Part shown: positions 1 to 9,436 of the stretch, one piece after another
Position numbering within the stretch: the stretch's first letter is position 1
Layout of the letters: every line of letters starts with the position of its first letter
From: Pseudomonas gingeri
GTDB lineage: Bacteria > Pseudomonadota > Gammaproteobacteria > Pseudomonadales > Pseudomonadaceae
Reading direction: 5' to 3'
DNA: 64,000 nt
Assembly (NCBI RefSeq): GCF_013385635.1
Contig: NZ_JACAPR010000011.1
Location: 372,001 to 436,000 of the forward strand
Made by a program: the position numbers and the translations under genes
Notes under the pieces: generated by a model
Told to the model about the DNA's origin: nothing
The model's input: only the letters and a program-made list of their open reading frames with translations
The model's database searches: none

Positions 1-760
1 CGAGCAAGCGGTGCAGGCGCTGGAAGCCTTCCGGCTCACGGGAGTCGTAGCGGTCCAGGCTGGCCAGGAGTGCCGGGTGGCTGTCCGTGCGGCTGGCCAG
101 TTCGGCGCGCAGTTGCCGGGCCTGGGTATAGGCATCAGGCAGGGTATTGAGGGCCTTGAAGCGCGCGGCCAGATCGTCCAGGCCCGGCAGGTCGGCGAGA
201 ATCTGCCCATAGTCCCTGGGGCAGATCGGAAAGTGGTGCTGGTAATGCTCGACATGGAAACTGCCGCGTCCGGCGTCGAAACGCAGGGGCAGCGCGCCGT
301 CCTGCAGGGCGACGCCATAGTCGCTGCCGAGAAACGGCATCAGCAACTGGCCTTCGAGCAGCGGGTCCGGCGAATGCCACTGGATGTCGAAGAATTCGCC
401 ATAGGGACTGCGTCGTCCCCATTCCAGCAGGTCCAGCCACCAGGGATTATCGGCCCCGCCTACCGCCATATGATTGGAGACGATATCCAGGATCAGGCCC
501 ATGCCGTGTTCACGCAGGGCGGCGACCAGGCGCCGCAGCGCCGGCTCGCCACCCAGCTCCGGATTGACCCGGGTCGGATCGACCACGTCATAGCCGTGCA
601 TCGAGCCGGCCCGGGCGCTGAGCAGCGGCGAGGCATAGATATGACTGATACCCAGCTGGGCGAAATAGGGCACCCACGCGACGGCGGTGTCGAGCGGGAA
701 ACCCTTGTGCAATTGCAGGCGCAGGGTGGCGCGCAAGGGCGCTTGTGCGAGGCCGTTCAT
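1..760 (-). CDS. treY: Malto-oligosyltrehalose synthase TreY (partial, N-terminal part)
   Basis: The reverse strand from 760 to the window edge encodes the first 253 residues of a GH13 enzyme, so the gene is cut by the window. TreY isomerises the reducing-end alpha-1,4 bond of maltodextrins to alpha-1,1, giving maltooligosyl-trehalose in the cytoplasm. Visible motifs are ASPLLSARAGSMHGYDVVDP near residues 38-57, typical of TreY, and GLILDIVSNHMAVGG, the first conserved GH13 region. The ATG at 760 overlaps the malQ stop by four bases (ATGA), which implies translational coupling. Its partner TreZ lies two genes upstream in the same operon. Identity is firm from these motifs and the operon; the C-terminal part is not visible. 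Confidence 0.9.
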   Translation of the reverse strand, partial: MNGLAQAPLRATLRLQLHKGFPLDTAVAWVPYFAQLGISHIYASPLLSARAGSMHGYDVVDPTRVNPELGGEPALRRLVAALREHGMGLILDIVSNHMAVGGADNPWWLDLLEWGRRSPYGEFFDIQWHSPDPLLEGQLLMPFLGSDYGVALQDGALPLRFDAGRGSFHVEHYQHHFPICPRDYGQILADLPGLDDLAARFKALNTLPDAYTQARQLRAELASRTDSHPALLASLDRYDSREPEGFQRLHRLL

Positions 761-2838
761 CGATCCCGCTCGGCGGCCTGGAGGCGGGCACAGGCCAGCA
801 GTTCGAGACGGCGTGCCGCGTCGATATCGTCCAGCAGCCCACGGCTGTTGCCCGGCAGGCGACGGCGCCAGTTGGGATGACTGTCGATGGTGCCGGGCAG
901 GTTCGGCTGTTCCTCCATCCCGAGGGCGTCTTCCAGGGGCAAGAGCACCAGCGGCGCCCGGGTATGCCCGAGGAAACGGATACTGGCATCCACCACCTGG
1001 TCGGTCTCGTGGGACTCGTCACGAAAATTCTGCGGGTCGGCGCTCAGCGCCCGGTGCAAGCCTTCTCGCTCATGCTGGCGGGTCTGGCGCCAGTGGTCGG
1101 CGGTCGGCGTGTCGATCAGTCCGAGGCGGATATTCCAGTCGATATCCCGTGCATGCCACCAGCCGTTGAGGGTGGGCAGGTCATGGGTACTGGTGGTGGC
1201 CAGGGCATTGTCCGGCCAGTCGAGAATCGGCTTGAAGCGATGGTCGTACTCCTGTTCGAATAGCAGCACGCGCATGCCGAGGATCGAGCGGGCGCTGAGT
1301 TTTTCCCGCAGGCCGTCGGGCACCGTGCCGAGGTCTTCGCCGAGGACGATGGCCTGGTGTCGCACGGATTCCAGGGTCAGCAGGCGCAGCAGGTCGTCCA
1401 CCGGATAGTAGAGGTAGGCGCCGTCGCTCGGTGGCGAGCCGAGGGGAATCACCCAGAGTCGCTGCAGGCCCATCACGTGGTCGATGCGCAGGCCGCCGGC
1501 GTGGGCGAAGTTGGCCCGCAGCATCTCGATAAAGGCGCGGAAACCATGGCGCTTCAGGCCTTCGGGGGCGAAGGCGGAGATGCCCCAGCCCTGGCCCGAG
1601 CGGTTGAGGATATCGGGTGGCGCGCCGACGGTGAGTTCGGCCAGCAGTTCGTCCTGCCGGCTCCAGGCCTGGCTACCGCCGCCGTCGGCACCGACGGCGA
1701 GGTCGGCGATCAGGCCGATGCCCATGCCGCTGCCCCGGGCGGCGTTCTGCGCACGCTCCAGGCAGCGGGCGATCAGCCATTGGTTGAAGGCATGGAAACC
1801 GATGTCTTCGGCGTGCTCCTCGGCGAAGCGGGCGAGCGCGGCACCGCGCGGGTGGCGCCATTCTTCGGGCCAGTGACGCCAGTCAGTGCTTTCGTCGCGG
1901 GCGATCCGCCAAGCCTGCAATGCTTCGAAGCGGCAGTGGTTTTCCAGGGCTTCGCCACCGGCATGGCGGAAGCTGTGGAAGTCCTCGCCGAGCGGATGAT
2001 CGCCGAGCCGGAAGCCATCGTACAAGGCCCGCAGCAGTCGCTGCTTGGCGCGGGCCGCACGTGGCCAGTCGATCAGCGGCAGCTGTTCCAGGGCGTGCAG
2101 TTCATCGGCCAGCCCGGCGCTGTCTATGGCCATGCGCAGGGCACGCTCGCCGAGGATCGCGCCAGGCGCGGCATACAGGCTGTTGAGAAACAGGCGGCTG
2201 GAGGGCGAGTAGGGGCTGTAGCGTTGCGGGTCGCAACTGAACATCGCATGCAGCGGGCTGATGGCCAGGGCATCGGCGCCCCGTTCGCCGGCGGCCCGGG
2301 CCAGGTCTTCCAGGGCCAGGGTATCGCCGAAGCCGCCATCGCCGGAACGCTGCAAGCCGTAGAGCTGGGCGCTCAGGCCCCAGGCCCGGGGTGTCCGGGT
2401 GTCGGTGGCGGCGGCCATGCCGTGGCAGGCGGCCGGGGCGACGGCCAGGGTGAAGTGCTGGCCTGCGATGTTCACCGATTGATAGCCGACCGGCACCAGG
2501 CCTGGCAGCACCGCGTCGTTGTCCAGCCGCAGATTGAGTATCGCGCCGTCTTCCAGGTGGATCTCGCAAGGTGTATCGGCGGCGAAGTAGCGGGCCAGGT
2601 TCAGCCCATGACCGAAGTCCGCCGTCAGCAGTGGCGGCAGGTGCTTGTCCTGTTGTACCCGCTGCAGTTCCAGCAGGCTGGTTTCAATGGCCGCATCGTC
2701 ATCGGCCGGATGTCCGAGGCCGGCGAGGACCTTGCGCAGGACCTCGGGTCGGACCTTCTGCGGGCGACCATTGGCATCGATCCAGTCAACGGCCAGGCCC
2801 GCTCGGCTCGCAAGAATTTCCAGCTGCGCATCGCTCAT
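757..2838 (-). CDS. malQ: 4-alpha-glucanotransferase (amylomaltase) MalQ
   Basis: The 693-residue product is a GH77 amylomaltase, which transfers maltodextrin segments between alpha-1,4-glucans in the cytoplasm. The length fits the long bacterial MalQ form with an N-terminal accessory domain (about residues 1-150). Catalytic-region motifs visible are RIDHVMGLQRLWVIP (nucleophile Asp), VLGEDLGTVPDGLRE (acid/base Glu) and TSTHDLPTLNGWW. It sits between treZ and treY with four-base ATGA overlaps at both ends (757-760 and 2835-2838), so the three genes are probably translated as one unit. In this setting it probably adjusts glucan chain length for TreY/TreZ rather than serving maltose uptake; no mal transport genes are nearby. 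Confidence 0.93.
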   Translation of the reverse strand: MSDAQLEILASRAGLAVDWIDANGRPQKVRPEVLRKVLAGLGHPADDDAAIETSLLELQRVQQDKHLPPLLTADFGHGLNLARYFAADTPCEIHLEDGAILNLRLDNDAVLPGLVPVGYQSVNIAGQHFTLAVAPAACHGMAAATDTRTPRAWGLSAQLYGLQRSGDGGFGDTLALEDLARAAGERGADALAISPLHAMFSCDPQRYSPYSPSSRLFLNSLYAAPGAILGERALRMAIDSAGLADELHALEQLPLIDWPRAARAKQRLLRALYDGFRLGDHPLGEDFHSFRHAGGEALENHCRFEALQAWRIARDESTDWRHWPEEWRHPRGAALARFAEEHAEDIGFHAFNQWLIARCLERAQNAARGSGMGIGLIADLAVGADGGGSQAWSRQDELLAELTVGAPPDILNRSGQGWGISAFAPEGLKRHGFRAFIEMLRANFAHAGGLRIDHVMGLQRLWVIPLGSPPSDGAYLYYPVDDLLRLLTLESVRHQAIVLGEDLGTVPDGLREKLSARSILGMRVLLFEQEYDHRFKPILDWPDNALATTSTHDLPTLNGWWHARDIDWNIRLGLIDTPTADHWRQTRQHEREGLHRALSADPQNFRDESHETDQVVDASIRFLGHTRAPLVLLPLEDALGMEEQPNLPGTIDSHPNWRRRLPGNSRGLLDDIDAARRLELLACARLQAAERDR

Positions 2839-4640
2839 GGGGACTCTCCATCAAGGGACGACAAGTCTTCATCGTTGCTCAGGCTGACCACGGCGCAATA
2901 CGGCGCCAGGCTGCCTTCGTCCAGCTGTCGGGTGGCGCCCGCGGTGCTTTCGAACAACCAGCTGGCGTTGCTGTCGGCGCTATGCTCGACGGGTGTGGCA
3001 CCGAGGTTCAGGTCGATGCGCAGCAGGCTGCCGTCACCCAGTCGCCAGCGTGCACTGAGGGCGCCGTCGGCCAGTACGTCGGCTCCCAGGGCCTGGGCAC
3101 CGGGCAGCCGGGGTATCAGTTCGCGGTGGCGGATCTCCAGTAACTGCCGGTAGAGCCGCGCCGTGGCCTCGCGGGTGAAATGCACGGGAGCATCGAAGTC
3201 CGGACATGAAGCGGCGAAGGTGCTCGCAGCGTTCGGGTCGGGGATATGCGCACGCCGGTCCGGATCGGCGAAAGCGGCGAATTCGGCGAACTCCGCACGC
3301 CGGCCTTCGCGCACGGCATCGGCCAGCTCGCCATGGTGATCGGTGAAGAACAGGAAGGGTTCCTCGGCGCCGGTTTCGTCGCCCATGAACATCAGCGGGA
3401 TCATCGGCGACAACAGCAACAGCACCGTGGCCGCGCGCAGGGCCGGGGCGGGACAAAGCTGGTTGAGGCGTTCGCCGAGGGCCCGGTTGCCGATCTGGTC
3501 GTGGTTCTGCAGGAACAGGATAAAGGCCGTGGGCGGCAAGTGCGCACTCGGCTCGCCACGGCTGCGTCCATGGCGGTTGGGATGGCCCTGGTAGACAAAT
3601 CCCTGGCTCAGACAACGTGCCAGTTTGGTGGTGGTTTCCCGGGCATAGTCGGCGTAGTAGGACTCGGTCTCGCCGGTCAGCAGCACATGCAGGGCGTTGT
3701 GCCCGTCATCGTTCCATTGGCCGTCGTAGGCCTCCTCCAGCAGGCTGGCCTGGTTGAATTCGTTTTCCACGGTCAGCCAGACATGCCGCGCCGGATCGAC
3801 CTGCTGGCGTACCGTCCGGGACAGTTCGCGCAGGAAGGTACTGTCGCCGAGCGCATGCACCGCATCCAGCCGCAGGCCGTCGAAACGGTACTCCAGCAGC
3901 CACATCAGGGCATTGTCGATAAAGAAGTCGCGCACTTCCCGACGACGGAAGTCGATGGCCGCGCCCCAGGGTGTCTGGCGGTCCTCGCGGAAGAAGTCCT
4001 TGGCATAACGTCCGAGAAAGTTGCCGTCCGGGCCGAAGTGGTTGTAGACCACGTCGAGGATCACCATCAGGCCGTGGCCATGGGCGCTGTCGATCAGGTG
4101 CTTGAGGTCTTCGGGCGAACCATAGGAGGCACACGGGGCATACGGCAATACACCGTCATAGCCCCAGTTGCGCTCGCCGGGGAACTCGGCCAGGGGCATC
4201 AACTCGATGGCGGTGATCCCCAGTGCTGCCAGGCGCGACAGGTGTTGTTCCACCGCTCGATAGCCGCCGAGGGCACCGACATGCAGCTCGTAGATCACCG
4301 CGGTATGCCAGGGCCGCCCTTGCCAGTCCTTGTGTTGCCAATGATAGGCGAGGGGGTCGACCACCACGCTCGGGGCCTGCACACCGCCGGCCTGGGCCCG
4401 GGAAGCCGGGTCGCAGACCTGCAGTTCGCCGTCGATGTTGTAGCGGTAGCGGGTACCGGCCTCGCAGCGGGTTTCCAGGGTGAACCAGCCGTCGTTCTGC
4501 GGCAGCATGGCCAGTGAGCGGCCATCCTCCAGGTCGACGCTGACGTAATAGCTGTCCGGCGCCCATAGCGCAAAGCGGGTGTGTTCCGCGTCCAGCATGA
4601 CTGCACCATGGGGCCAGGTTTCCAGAGTCCGTAACGGCAT
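2835..4640 (-). CDS. treZ: Malto-oligosyltrehalose trehalohydrolase TreZ
   Basis: The 601-residue GH13 protein releases free trehalose from the maltooligosyl-trehalose made by TreY. An N-terminal early-set domain (residues about 1-105, with FALWAPDSYYVSVDLEDG) precedes the barrel. Visible motifs are YELHVGALGGY, the first GH13 region VILDVVYNHFGPDGN, the nucleophile region FDGLRLDAVHAL, the acid region LTVENEFN and FLQNHDQIGN. The N-terminal domain could suggest a glycogen branching enzyme, but HVGALGGY, the 600-residue length and the treY partner favour TreZ. The start at 4640 lies 14 bases from the glgA stop, consistent with one operon running glgA-treZ-malQ-treY. Confidence 0.92.
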   Translation of the reverse strand: MPLRTLETWPHGAVMLDAEHTRFALWAPDSYYVSVDLEDGRSLAMLPQNDGWFTLETRCEAGTRYRYNIDGELQVCDPASRAQAGGVQAPSVVVDPLAYHWQHKDWQGRPWHTAVIYELHVGALGGYRAVEQHLSRLAALGITAIELMPLAEFPGERNWGYDGVLPYAPCASYGSPEDLKHLIDSAHGHGLMVILDVVYNHFGPDGNFLGRYAKDFFREDRQTPWGAAIDFRRREVRDFFIDNALMWLLEYRFDGLRLDAVHALGDSTFLRELSRTVRQQVDPARHVWLTVENEFNQASLLEEAYDGQWNDDGHNALHVLLTGETESYYADYARETTTKLARCLSQGFVYQGHPNRHGRSRGEPSAHLPPTAFILFLQNHDQIGNRALGERLNQLCPAPALRAATVLLLLSPMIPLMFMGDETGAEEPFLFFTDHHGELADAVREGRRAEFAEFAAFADPDRRAHIPDPNAASTFAASCPDFDAPVHFTREATARLYRQLLEIRHRELIPRLPGAQALGADVLADGALSARWRLGDGSLLRIDLNLGATPVEHSADSNASWLFESTAGATRQLDEGSLAPYCAVVSLSNDEDLSSLDGESP

Positions 4641-4654
4641 CTATGGCGGCCTCC

Positions 4655-6220
4655 TCAGTGCTTGCCCGATCTGCTCCGGGAGTTGGTCACCAAGGTTTCA
4701 TACAGTTGCGCGTAGGGTTCCACCGCCTTGCACCAGTTGAACGGCGCGGCCATCGCCCGGCAGCGCATGGCGTTGAGCAATGGAGGATAGGCGAAGACCT
4801 TGAAGGCCCGGCGCAGGGCTTCTTCGTAGCTTTCCACGGTGGATTCGTCGAAGAGGAAGCCGGTCACGCCGTTCTCGATGGTGTCGGCCAGGCCGCCGGT
4901 ATTGCGTGCCACCGGCAACGAGCCGAAACGCTGGGCATACATCTGGCTCAGGCCGCAGGGTTCATAACGTGAAGGCATCAGCAGGAAATCGCTGCCGGCG
5001 AACATGCGCCGCGCATCGGTTTCATTGAAACCGATGCGTACGCCGATCTGGCCGGGGAAACGCAGGGCCAGCTGGCGCATGGCCTGTTCTTCTTCCGGTT
5101 CGCCACGACCGATGATTGCGATCTGGCCGCCGGCGCGGACGATAAACTCGCTGACCGCTTCGGTCAGGTCCAGGCCCTTCTGGTAGACCAGTCGCGACAC
5201 CACGGCGAACAGCGGACCGCTGGAGGGTTCGAGGCCGAACAGCTGGCGCACATGAGCGGCATTGGCCGCCTTGCCGTCCCAGTCGCCGATATTGAACGGG
5301 CAGACCAGATGGCTGTCGGTGGCCGCATCCCAGCTTTCATCGATACCGTTGGGGATACCGCTGAGCAGGCCCTGATAGGTTTTACTGGCGAGGAAACCGT
5401 CGAGGCCGCAGCCGAACTCCGGGGTGGTGATTTCCTCGGCGTAGGTGGCGCTGACCGTGGTGATATGGCTGGAATAGGCCATGCCGGCCTTGAGGAACGA
5501 CAGCTTGCCGTAGAACTCCATGCCTTCCTGTTGCAGGGCGTGGGGCGGGATCCCCAGTTCCGGGCAGCAGGCCAGGCTGACCACGCCCTGGTAGGCGAGG
5601 TTGTGGATGGTGAACAGCGTTGGCGTACGCTGGCCGCGCCAGTGCATGTAGGCCGGAGCCAGGCCGGCGGGCCAGTCGTGGGCGTGGACCAGGTCGGGGG
5701 TCCAGTGGATCTGCGCCAGGTTGGCGGCGATATCGGCGGCGGCCAGACCCAGGCGGGCAAAGCGGATATGGTTGTCCGGCCAGTCGCGGCCGTTGTTGGC
5801 ACCGTAGGGCGTGCCTTCGCGCTCGAACAGTTCGGGGCAGATCAGCACGTAGATCACCAGACCGTCGGGCATGTCCATGCGGCCGATCCTGCAGGGTGGC
5901 AGGGCGGCATGACCCCCGAGCTCACCGACGATATGGATCGGGTTGTCGCTGTGCAGCACTTGCGGGTAGCCGGGAATCAGCACCCGGACATCATGCAGGT
6001 GGTGCATCGCCCGTGGCAGGGCGGCGGAGACGTCGCCCAGGCCGCCGGTCTTGACCAGGTCGGCGAATTCGGAGGTGACAAACAACACTTTCTTCTTGTT
6101 GGGGTTGACGGCTATTGCCGGTGACAACGGCTTCCCTCCGGTCAAGGGGGTCGACACGGGGACCGACTCGCTGGCCTGAATCAAACCTTCTCCCTGAATT
6201 TCCAACGCAGCGCTGATCAT
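4655..6220 (-). CDS. glgA: Glycogen synthase GlgA (GT5)
   Basis: GlgA elongates alpha-1,4-glucan from a nucleotide-activated glucose donor, and this glucan could feed the TreY/TreZ route. The ATG at 6220 is chosen because GGGAGAGG lies about six bases upstream; the open frame runs 50 codons further but with low-complexity, non-GlgA sequence. From this start the protein has 521 residues. About 45 residues precede the GT5 core VLFVTSEFADLVKTGGLGDV, whose KTGGLGD loop is the donor-binding signature. The C-terminal half carries SRLVYQKGLDLTEA and RYEPCGLSQMYAQRFGSLPV. It is the first gene of the treZ-malQ-treY operon. Confidence 0.93.
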   Translation of the reverse strand: MISAALEIQGEGLIQASESVPVSTPLTGGKPLSPAIAVNPNKKKVLFVTSEFADLVKTGGLGDVSAALPRAMHHLHDVRVLIPGYPQVLHSDNPIHIVGELGGHAALPPCRIGRMDMPDGLVIYVLICPELFEREGTPYGANNGRDWPDNHIRFARLGLAAADIAANLAQIHWTPDLVHAHDWPAGLAPAYMHWRGQRTPTLFTIHNLAYQGVVSLACCPELGIPPHALQQEGMEFYGKLSFLKAGMAYSSHITTVSATYAEEITTPEFGCGLDGFLASKTYQGLLSGIPNGIDESWDAATDSHLVCPFNIGDWDGKAANAAHVRQLFGLEPSSGPLFAVVSRLVYQKGLDLTEAVSEFIVRAGGQIAIIGRGEPEEEQAMRQLALRFPGQIGVRIGFNETDARRMFAGSDFLLMPSRYEPCGLSQMYAQRFGSLPVARNTGGLADTIENGVTGFLFDESTVESYEEALRRAFKVFAYPPLLNAMRCRAMAAPFNWCKAVEPYAQLYETLVTNSRSRSGKH

Positions 6221-6677
6221 GTGCCTCTCCCGTTTTATTTGATCTGATCCATGCCTTTCATACAGCGTGCCGAAACCACGTCCTTTGGTCGGACACACCC
6301 ATTCAGGGCAATTGGGCGAATAGCGCGCAATGCACCGGAACAAGAAAGGGTGGGAAGCGCCTGTGCCCATGACACCCGCAACAGACGCCTTACCTTTAAC
6401 CTGACCGACCGCGGTTTCAGAAGTTTCGACTTTTTTTCGCCGAAATGACTGAGCGGTCAGTAGGCCCGAAAATCAGTGTAGGAGAGATGTTGCCCATGCG
6501 AAGGGCCTTGTTTAGACGACAAACTGAAAAAAATCGCCGGACGGATATATGGGCCGACGTTTGGAGATTTTTTCTGGAACGATCGTTCGTGATCGATCGC
6601 ACTCGATTGGCGCAGGCGGATAGGGCGGGTGTTCGAGGAAGGGGCGCGGCAGGCGCAAAAAAAGTGCGTGGGCCCGG
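6221..6677. other. Non-coding region upstream of glgA
   Basis: No convincing gene is seen here. The stretch holds the glgA ribosome-binding site at its left edge and is more AT-rich between about 6430 and 6600. Small inverted repeats are present, including ACTGA-N4-TCAGT near 6447-6460 and the pair at 6577-6603 listed separately. The promoter of the glg/tre operon presumably lies here, but no clear -35/-10 pair could be assigned. Confidence 0.4.
6577..6603. promoter_or_regulatory. Back-to-back palindromes upstream of glgA (candidate operator)
   Basis: GAACGATCGTTC at 6577-6588 is a perfect 12-base palindrome. It is followed directly by GTGATCGATCGCAC, an imperfect palindrome with the same CGATCG-type centre. 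Clusters like this resemble TetR-type operators. That it controls the glg/tre operon, more than 350 bases away, is only an inference. Confidence 0.3.
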
Positions 6678-6714
6678 TGCAGTCGTGCCCGCGGGGATAA
6701 CGGGCACGACTGCA
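6678..6714. terminator. Strong hairpin downstream of the hydroxyacid dehydrogenase gene
   Basis: Arms TGCAGTCGTGCCCG (6678-6691) and CGGGCACGACTGCA (6701-6714) form a perfect 14-base-pair stem with a nine-base loop. It starts eight bases past the stop of the minus-strand dehydrogenase gene. A run of seven A (T on the minus strand) follows only about 16 bases beyond the stem, so it is terminator-like but not a textbook intrinsic terminator. Confidence 0.55.
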
Positions 6715-6721
6715 CAACGGT

Positions 6722-7675
6722 CTAGCCGAGCACGCGGATCGGCTTGTCGGCGGCCCAGGCCTGGATATCCTCGATCATCTGGCTGTAGAACATCCGGTAG
6801 TTGTTCTGGCTGACATAACCCACATGGGGCGTTGCCAGGACATTGTCCAGGGTGCGCAACGGGTGGTCGGTCGGCAGCGGCTCCTGTTCGAAGACGTCCA
6901 GGGCGGCACCGGCCAGCCGACCGTTTTCGAGCGCCGCGACCAGCGCCTGTTCGTCGACGATCGGCCCGCGCGCGGTATTGATCAGGTACGCGGAAGGCTT
7001 CATCCAGCCCAGCGCCTTTGCATCCACCAGGCCGCGGGAGCGATCGCTGAGTACCAGGTGCACGGACAGCAGGTCGGCCTGTTCGAACAGGGTCTGTTTA
7101 CTGACGTATTCCACACCCGATTCGGCGGCGCGCTCAGGCGTGAGGTTTTCGCTCCAGGCGATCACCCGCATGCCGAATGCCTGGCCGTAGCGGGCGATTT
7201 TCTGACCGATGCTGCCCAGGCCGAGAATGCCCAGGGTCTTGCCATACAGGTCGTTGCCCAGGCCCTGTTGCCAGTTCCCGGCGCGCAGGGAGTTGGCTTC
7301 CTTGAGCAGATTGCGGCTCAAGGCCATGACCAGCGCCCAGGTCAGTTCCGGGGCGGCGTGCTTGTAGCTGTCGGTGCCGCAGACCTGGATGCCCAGGGCG
7401 GTGGCGGCCTTGATATCCAGGGCGGCATTGCGCATGCCGCCGGTCACCAGCAATTTCAGGCGCGGCAACTGCTGCAGCAGGGCTTCGTCGAAGGTGCTGC
7501 GTTCGCGCATCACACAGATCACGTCGAAGCCCGCCAGGCGCTCGGCCATGACCCCGTGGTCGGCCGGGTAGTCGTGGAGGAAGTGCACCTGGCCAACACC
7601 ATCGAGCGCCGACCAGTCCACCACATCGCCGGCCACGCCTTGCCAGTCATCGATTACCGCAATCTGCAACGTCAT
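6722..7675 (-). CDS. D-2-hydroxyacid dehydrogenase family protein (NAD(P)-dependent)
   Basis: The 317-residue protein belongs to the D-isomer-specific 2-hydroxyacid dehydrogenase family, which interconverts 2-oxoacids and D-2-hydroxyacids. The Rossmann motif GLGSIG lies near residue 150. The family's catalytic residues are visible as Arg in NTARGPIVDE, Glu in DVFEQEPLP and His in ATPHVGY. The substrate cannot be told; phosphoglycerate dehydrogenase is unlikely because the regulatory domains are missing. It starts 15 bases after the stop of the alpha/beta hydrolase gene on the same strand, so the two are probably co-transcribed. A strong hairpin follows the stop codon. Confidence 0.88.
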   Translation of the reverse strand: MTLQIAVIDDWQGVAGDVVDWSALDGVGQVHFLHDYPADHGVMAERLAGFDVICVMRERSTFDEALLQQLPRLKLLVTGGMRNAALDIKAATALGIQVCGTDSYKHAAPELTWALVMALSRNLLKEANSLRAGNWQQGLGNDLYGKTLGILGLGSIGQKIARYGQAFGMRVIAWSENLTPERAAESGVEYVSKQTLFEQADLLSVHLVLSDRSRGLVDAKALGWMKPSAYLINTARGPIVDEQALVAALENGRLAGAALDVFEQEPLPTDHPLRTLDNVLATPHVGYVSQNNYRMFYSQMIEDIQAWAADKPIRVLG

Positions 7676-7690
7676 TGCCTCTTTCCTCTT

Positions 7691-8710
7691 TTATTGTTTG
7701 GCGGCCAACCAGCCGAGCAGGGCCTTGTGGAAGCGGGCCGGCTCTTCCATCTGCGGCGCATGGCCCAGGCCGGGGAACTCCACCAGTGTCGAATGCGGGA
7801 TCAGCTTCGCCACCTGCTTGCCGAGCACGTCATAGTGACCGATGCGGGCCTTGACCGCCGGCGGCGCGATATCGCTGCCGATCGCCGTGGTATCGGCAGT
7901 GCCGATCAGCAGCAGGGTGGGCATCTGCAGGTCCTTGAATTCGTAGTACACCGGCTGGGTGAAGATCATGTCGTAGATCAGCGCCGAGTTCCAGGCCACC
8001 GCGACGTGTCCGGGGCCCTTGTTCAGGCCGGCGAGCATATCGACCCAGCGGTCGAATTCAGGTTTCCAGTGGCCGGCGTAGTAGGTGCTGCGTTCGTAGT
8101 TGCGGATGCTCTCGGCGGTCAGTTTCAACTCGCGCTCGTTCCATTGGTCGACGGTACGGTAGGGCACGCCCAGGGCTTTCCAGTCTTCCAGGCCGATGGG
8201 GTTGACCAGCGCCAGGCGCTCGACCTGTTGCGGGTAGAGCAGGGCGTAGCGGGTGGCGAGCATGCCGCCGGTGGAATGGCCGAGCAACACGGCCCTGTGA
8301 ATGCCGAGGTTCTCCAGCAGGGCGTGGGTATTGCTCGCCAGTTGCTGGAAGCTGTATTGGTAGTTGTCGGGCTTGCTGGAGGTGCAGAAGCCGATCTGGT
8401 CCGGGGCGATGACCCGGTAGCCGGCGGCGCTCAGGGCCTTGATCGACTCGTCCCAGGTGGCGCCGCAGAAGTTCTTGCCGTGCATCAGCACCACGCTCTG
8501 GCCATTGGCCGGCCCGCTGGGCTTGACGTCCATGTAGCCCATCTGCAGGGACTTGCCCTGGGACTGGAAGGCAAAGTGCTCAACCGGGTAGGGGTAGTCG
8601 AAGCCTTGCAACTCCGGGCCGTAGGCCGGGCCTTCGGCGGCATGGGACAGGACGGGCAGGGAGGCAGCGAGGAACAGGCTGCCAAGGACGAGGGAGCGTG
8701 AAGTGGACAT
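7691..8710 (-). CDS. Exported alpha/beta hydrolase
   Basis: The 339-residue product starts with a cleavable signal peptide (MSTSRSLVLGSLFLAASLPV, cut after SHA near residue 24), so it should act in the periplasm or outside. The fold is alpha/beta hydrolase: oxyanion region VLMHGKNFCG, nucleophile elbow GHSTGG with Ser, and a C-terminal GLGHAPQMEEPARF supplying the His. Such proteins are esterases, lipases or C-C hydrolases; the substrate cannot be inferred. It is upstream of and probably co-transcribed with the hydroxyacid dehydrogenase gene, so an ester whose hydrolysis gives a 2-hydroxyacid is one possibility, but that is speculation. Confidence 0.85.
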   Translation of the reverse strand: MSTSRSLVLGSLFLAASLPVLSHAAEGPAYGPELQGFDYPYPVEHFAFQSQGKSLQMGYMDVKPSGPANGQSVVLMHGKNFCGATWDESIKALSAAGYRVIAPDQIGFCTSSKPDNYQYSFQQLASNTHALLENLGIHRAVLLGHSTGGMLATRYALLYPQQVERLALVNPIGLEDWKALGVPYRTVDQWNERELKLTAESIRNYERSTYYAGHWKPEFDRWVDMLAGLNKGPGHVAVAWNSALIYDMIFTQPVYYEFKDLQMPTLLLIGTADTTAIGSDIAPPAVKARIGHYDVLGKQVAKLIPHSTLVEFPGLGHAPQMEEPARFHKALLGWLAAKQ

Positions 8711-8815
8711 GCGGGACCTCCAGGAGAATCTGCCCGATGCTGCTCAGGCGCGATTAACACTGGATTAAAACCCGCGTCCCCCAGTGCGCCTACCCTTGTG
8801 CCAGAGCCGCGCGTA

Positions 8816-9262
8816 TTACCGCGCCGGGTAGTCGGCGATCACCTGGTCGGTGCCGTACTTGGTCAGGCCGATCACCTGGAAGGCGTCCTGGCGATCACCC
8901 GCTTCCATGCCGGGAGAGCCCATGGGCATGCCCGGTACGGCGATGCCCCGCAGGTCGGCGCGCTTGCTCAGGGCAACGATCTGCTCGGCCGGGACGTGGC
9001 CCTCGACGAATTTGCCGTCGATGACCGCGGTGTGACAGGAGGCGAGTCGTGGCGCGACGCCCAGGCGTTGTTTCACTGCGCTCATGTCCGTTTCGACATG
9101 GTCGTTGACCTTGAAGCCATTGGCCTCCAGATGGCTGATCCAGAGTTTGCAGCAACCGCAGTTGGCGTCGCGGTGCACGTCGATGGACAGCGGCTCGGCG
9201 GCCTGGACCAGGGTGCTGATGAACAGGGCCGACAGGGCGGCTAGGCGCAAGGGATTCTTCAT
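8816..9262 (-). CDS. DUF411 periplasmic metal-binding protein
   Basis: The ATG at 9262 gives a 148-residue protein with a proper signal peptide (MKNPLRLAALSALFISTLVQ ending at AA near residue 22). The open frame extends 50 codons upstream but without a plausible leader. The mature part opens with HRDANCGCCKLWISHLEANG, the CxCC cluster of DUF411, and later shows CHTAVIDGKFVEGHVPAEQI and a Met-rich GIAVPGMPMGSPGME. DUF411 proteins are often found with copper resistance genes and are thought to bind copper. No copper gene is adjacent here, so copper is inferred from the family only. Confidence 0.85.
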   Translation of the reverse strand: MKNPLRLAALSALFISTLVQAAEPLSIDVHRDANCGCCKLWISHLEANGFKVNDHVETDMSAVKQRLGVAPRLASCHTAVIDGKFVEGHVPAEQIVALSKRADLRGIAVPGMPMGSPGMEAGDRQDAFQVIGLTKYGTDQVIADYPAR

Positions 9263-9436
9263 GAGGGGCGTCCTGGGGAGCGAAGTGAGAGTTGGATATT
9301 CTCGCCGATAACGCTGTGCTGTCCGGCTTGCGAAACACTCGGAAACAGTCTTGCGGCGAATCGGCGGTGGCGACGACGGGCAGCCAGGGTGCGCCGTCGC
9401 CGCTGTCGGCAACCTGAGGGGCAGGTGACAAATTTG

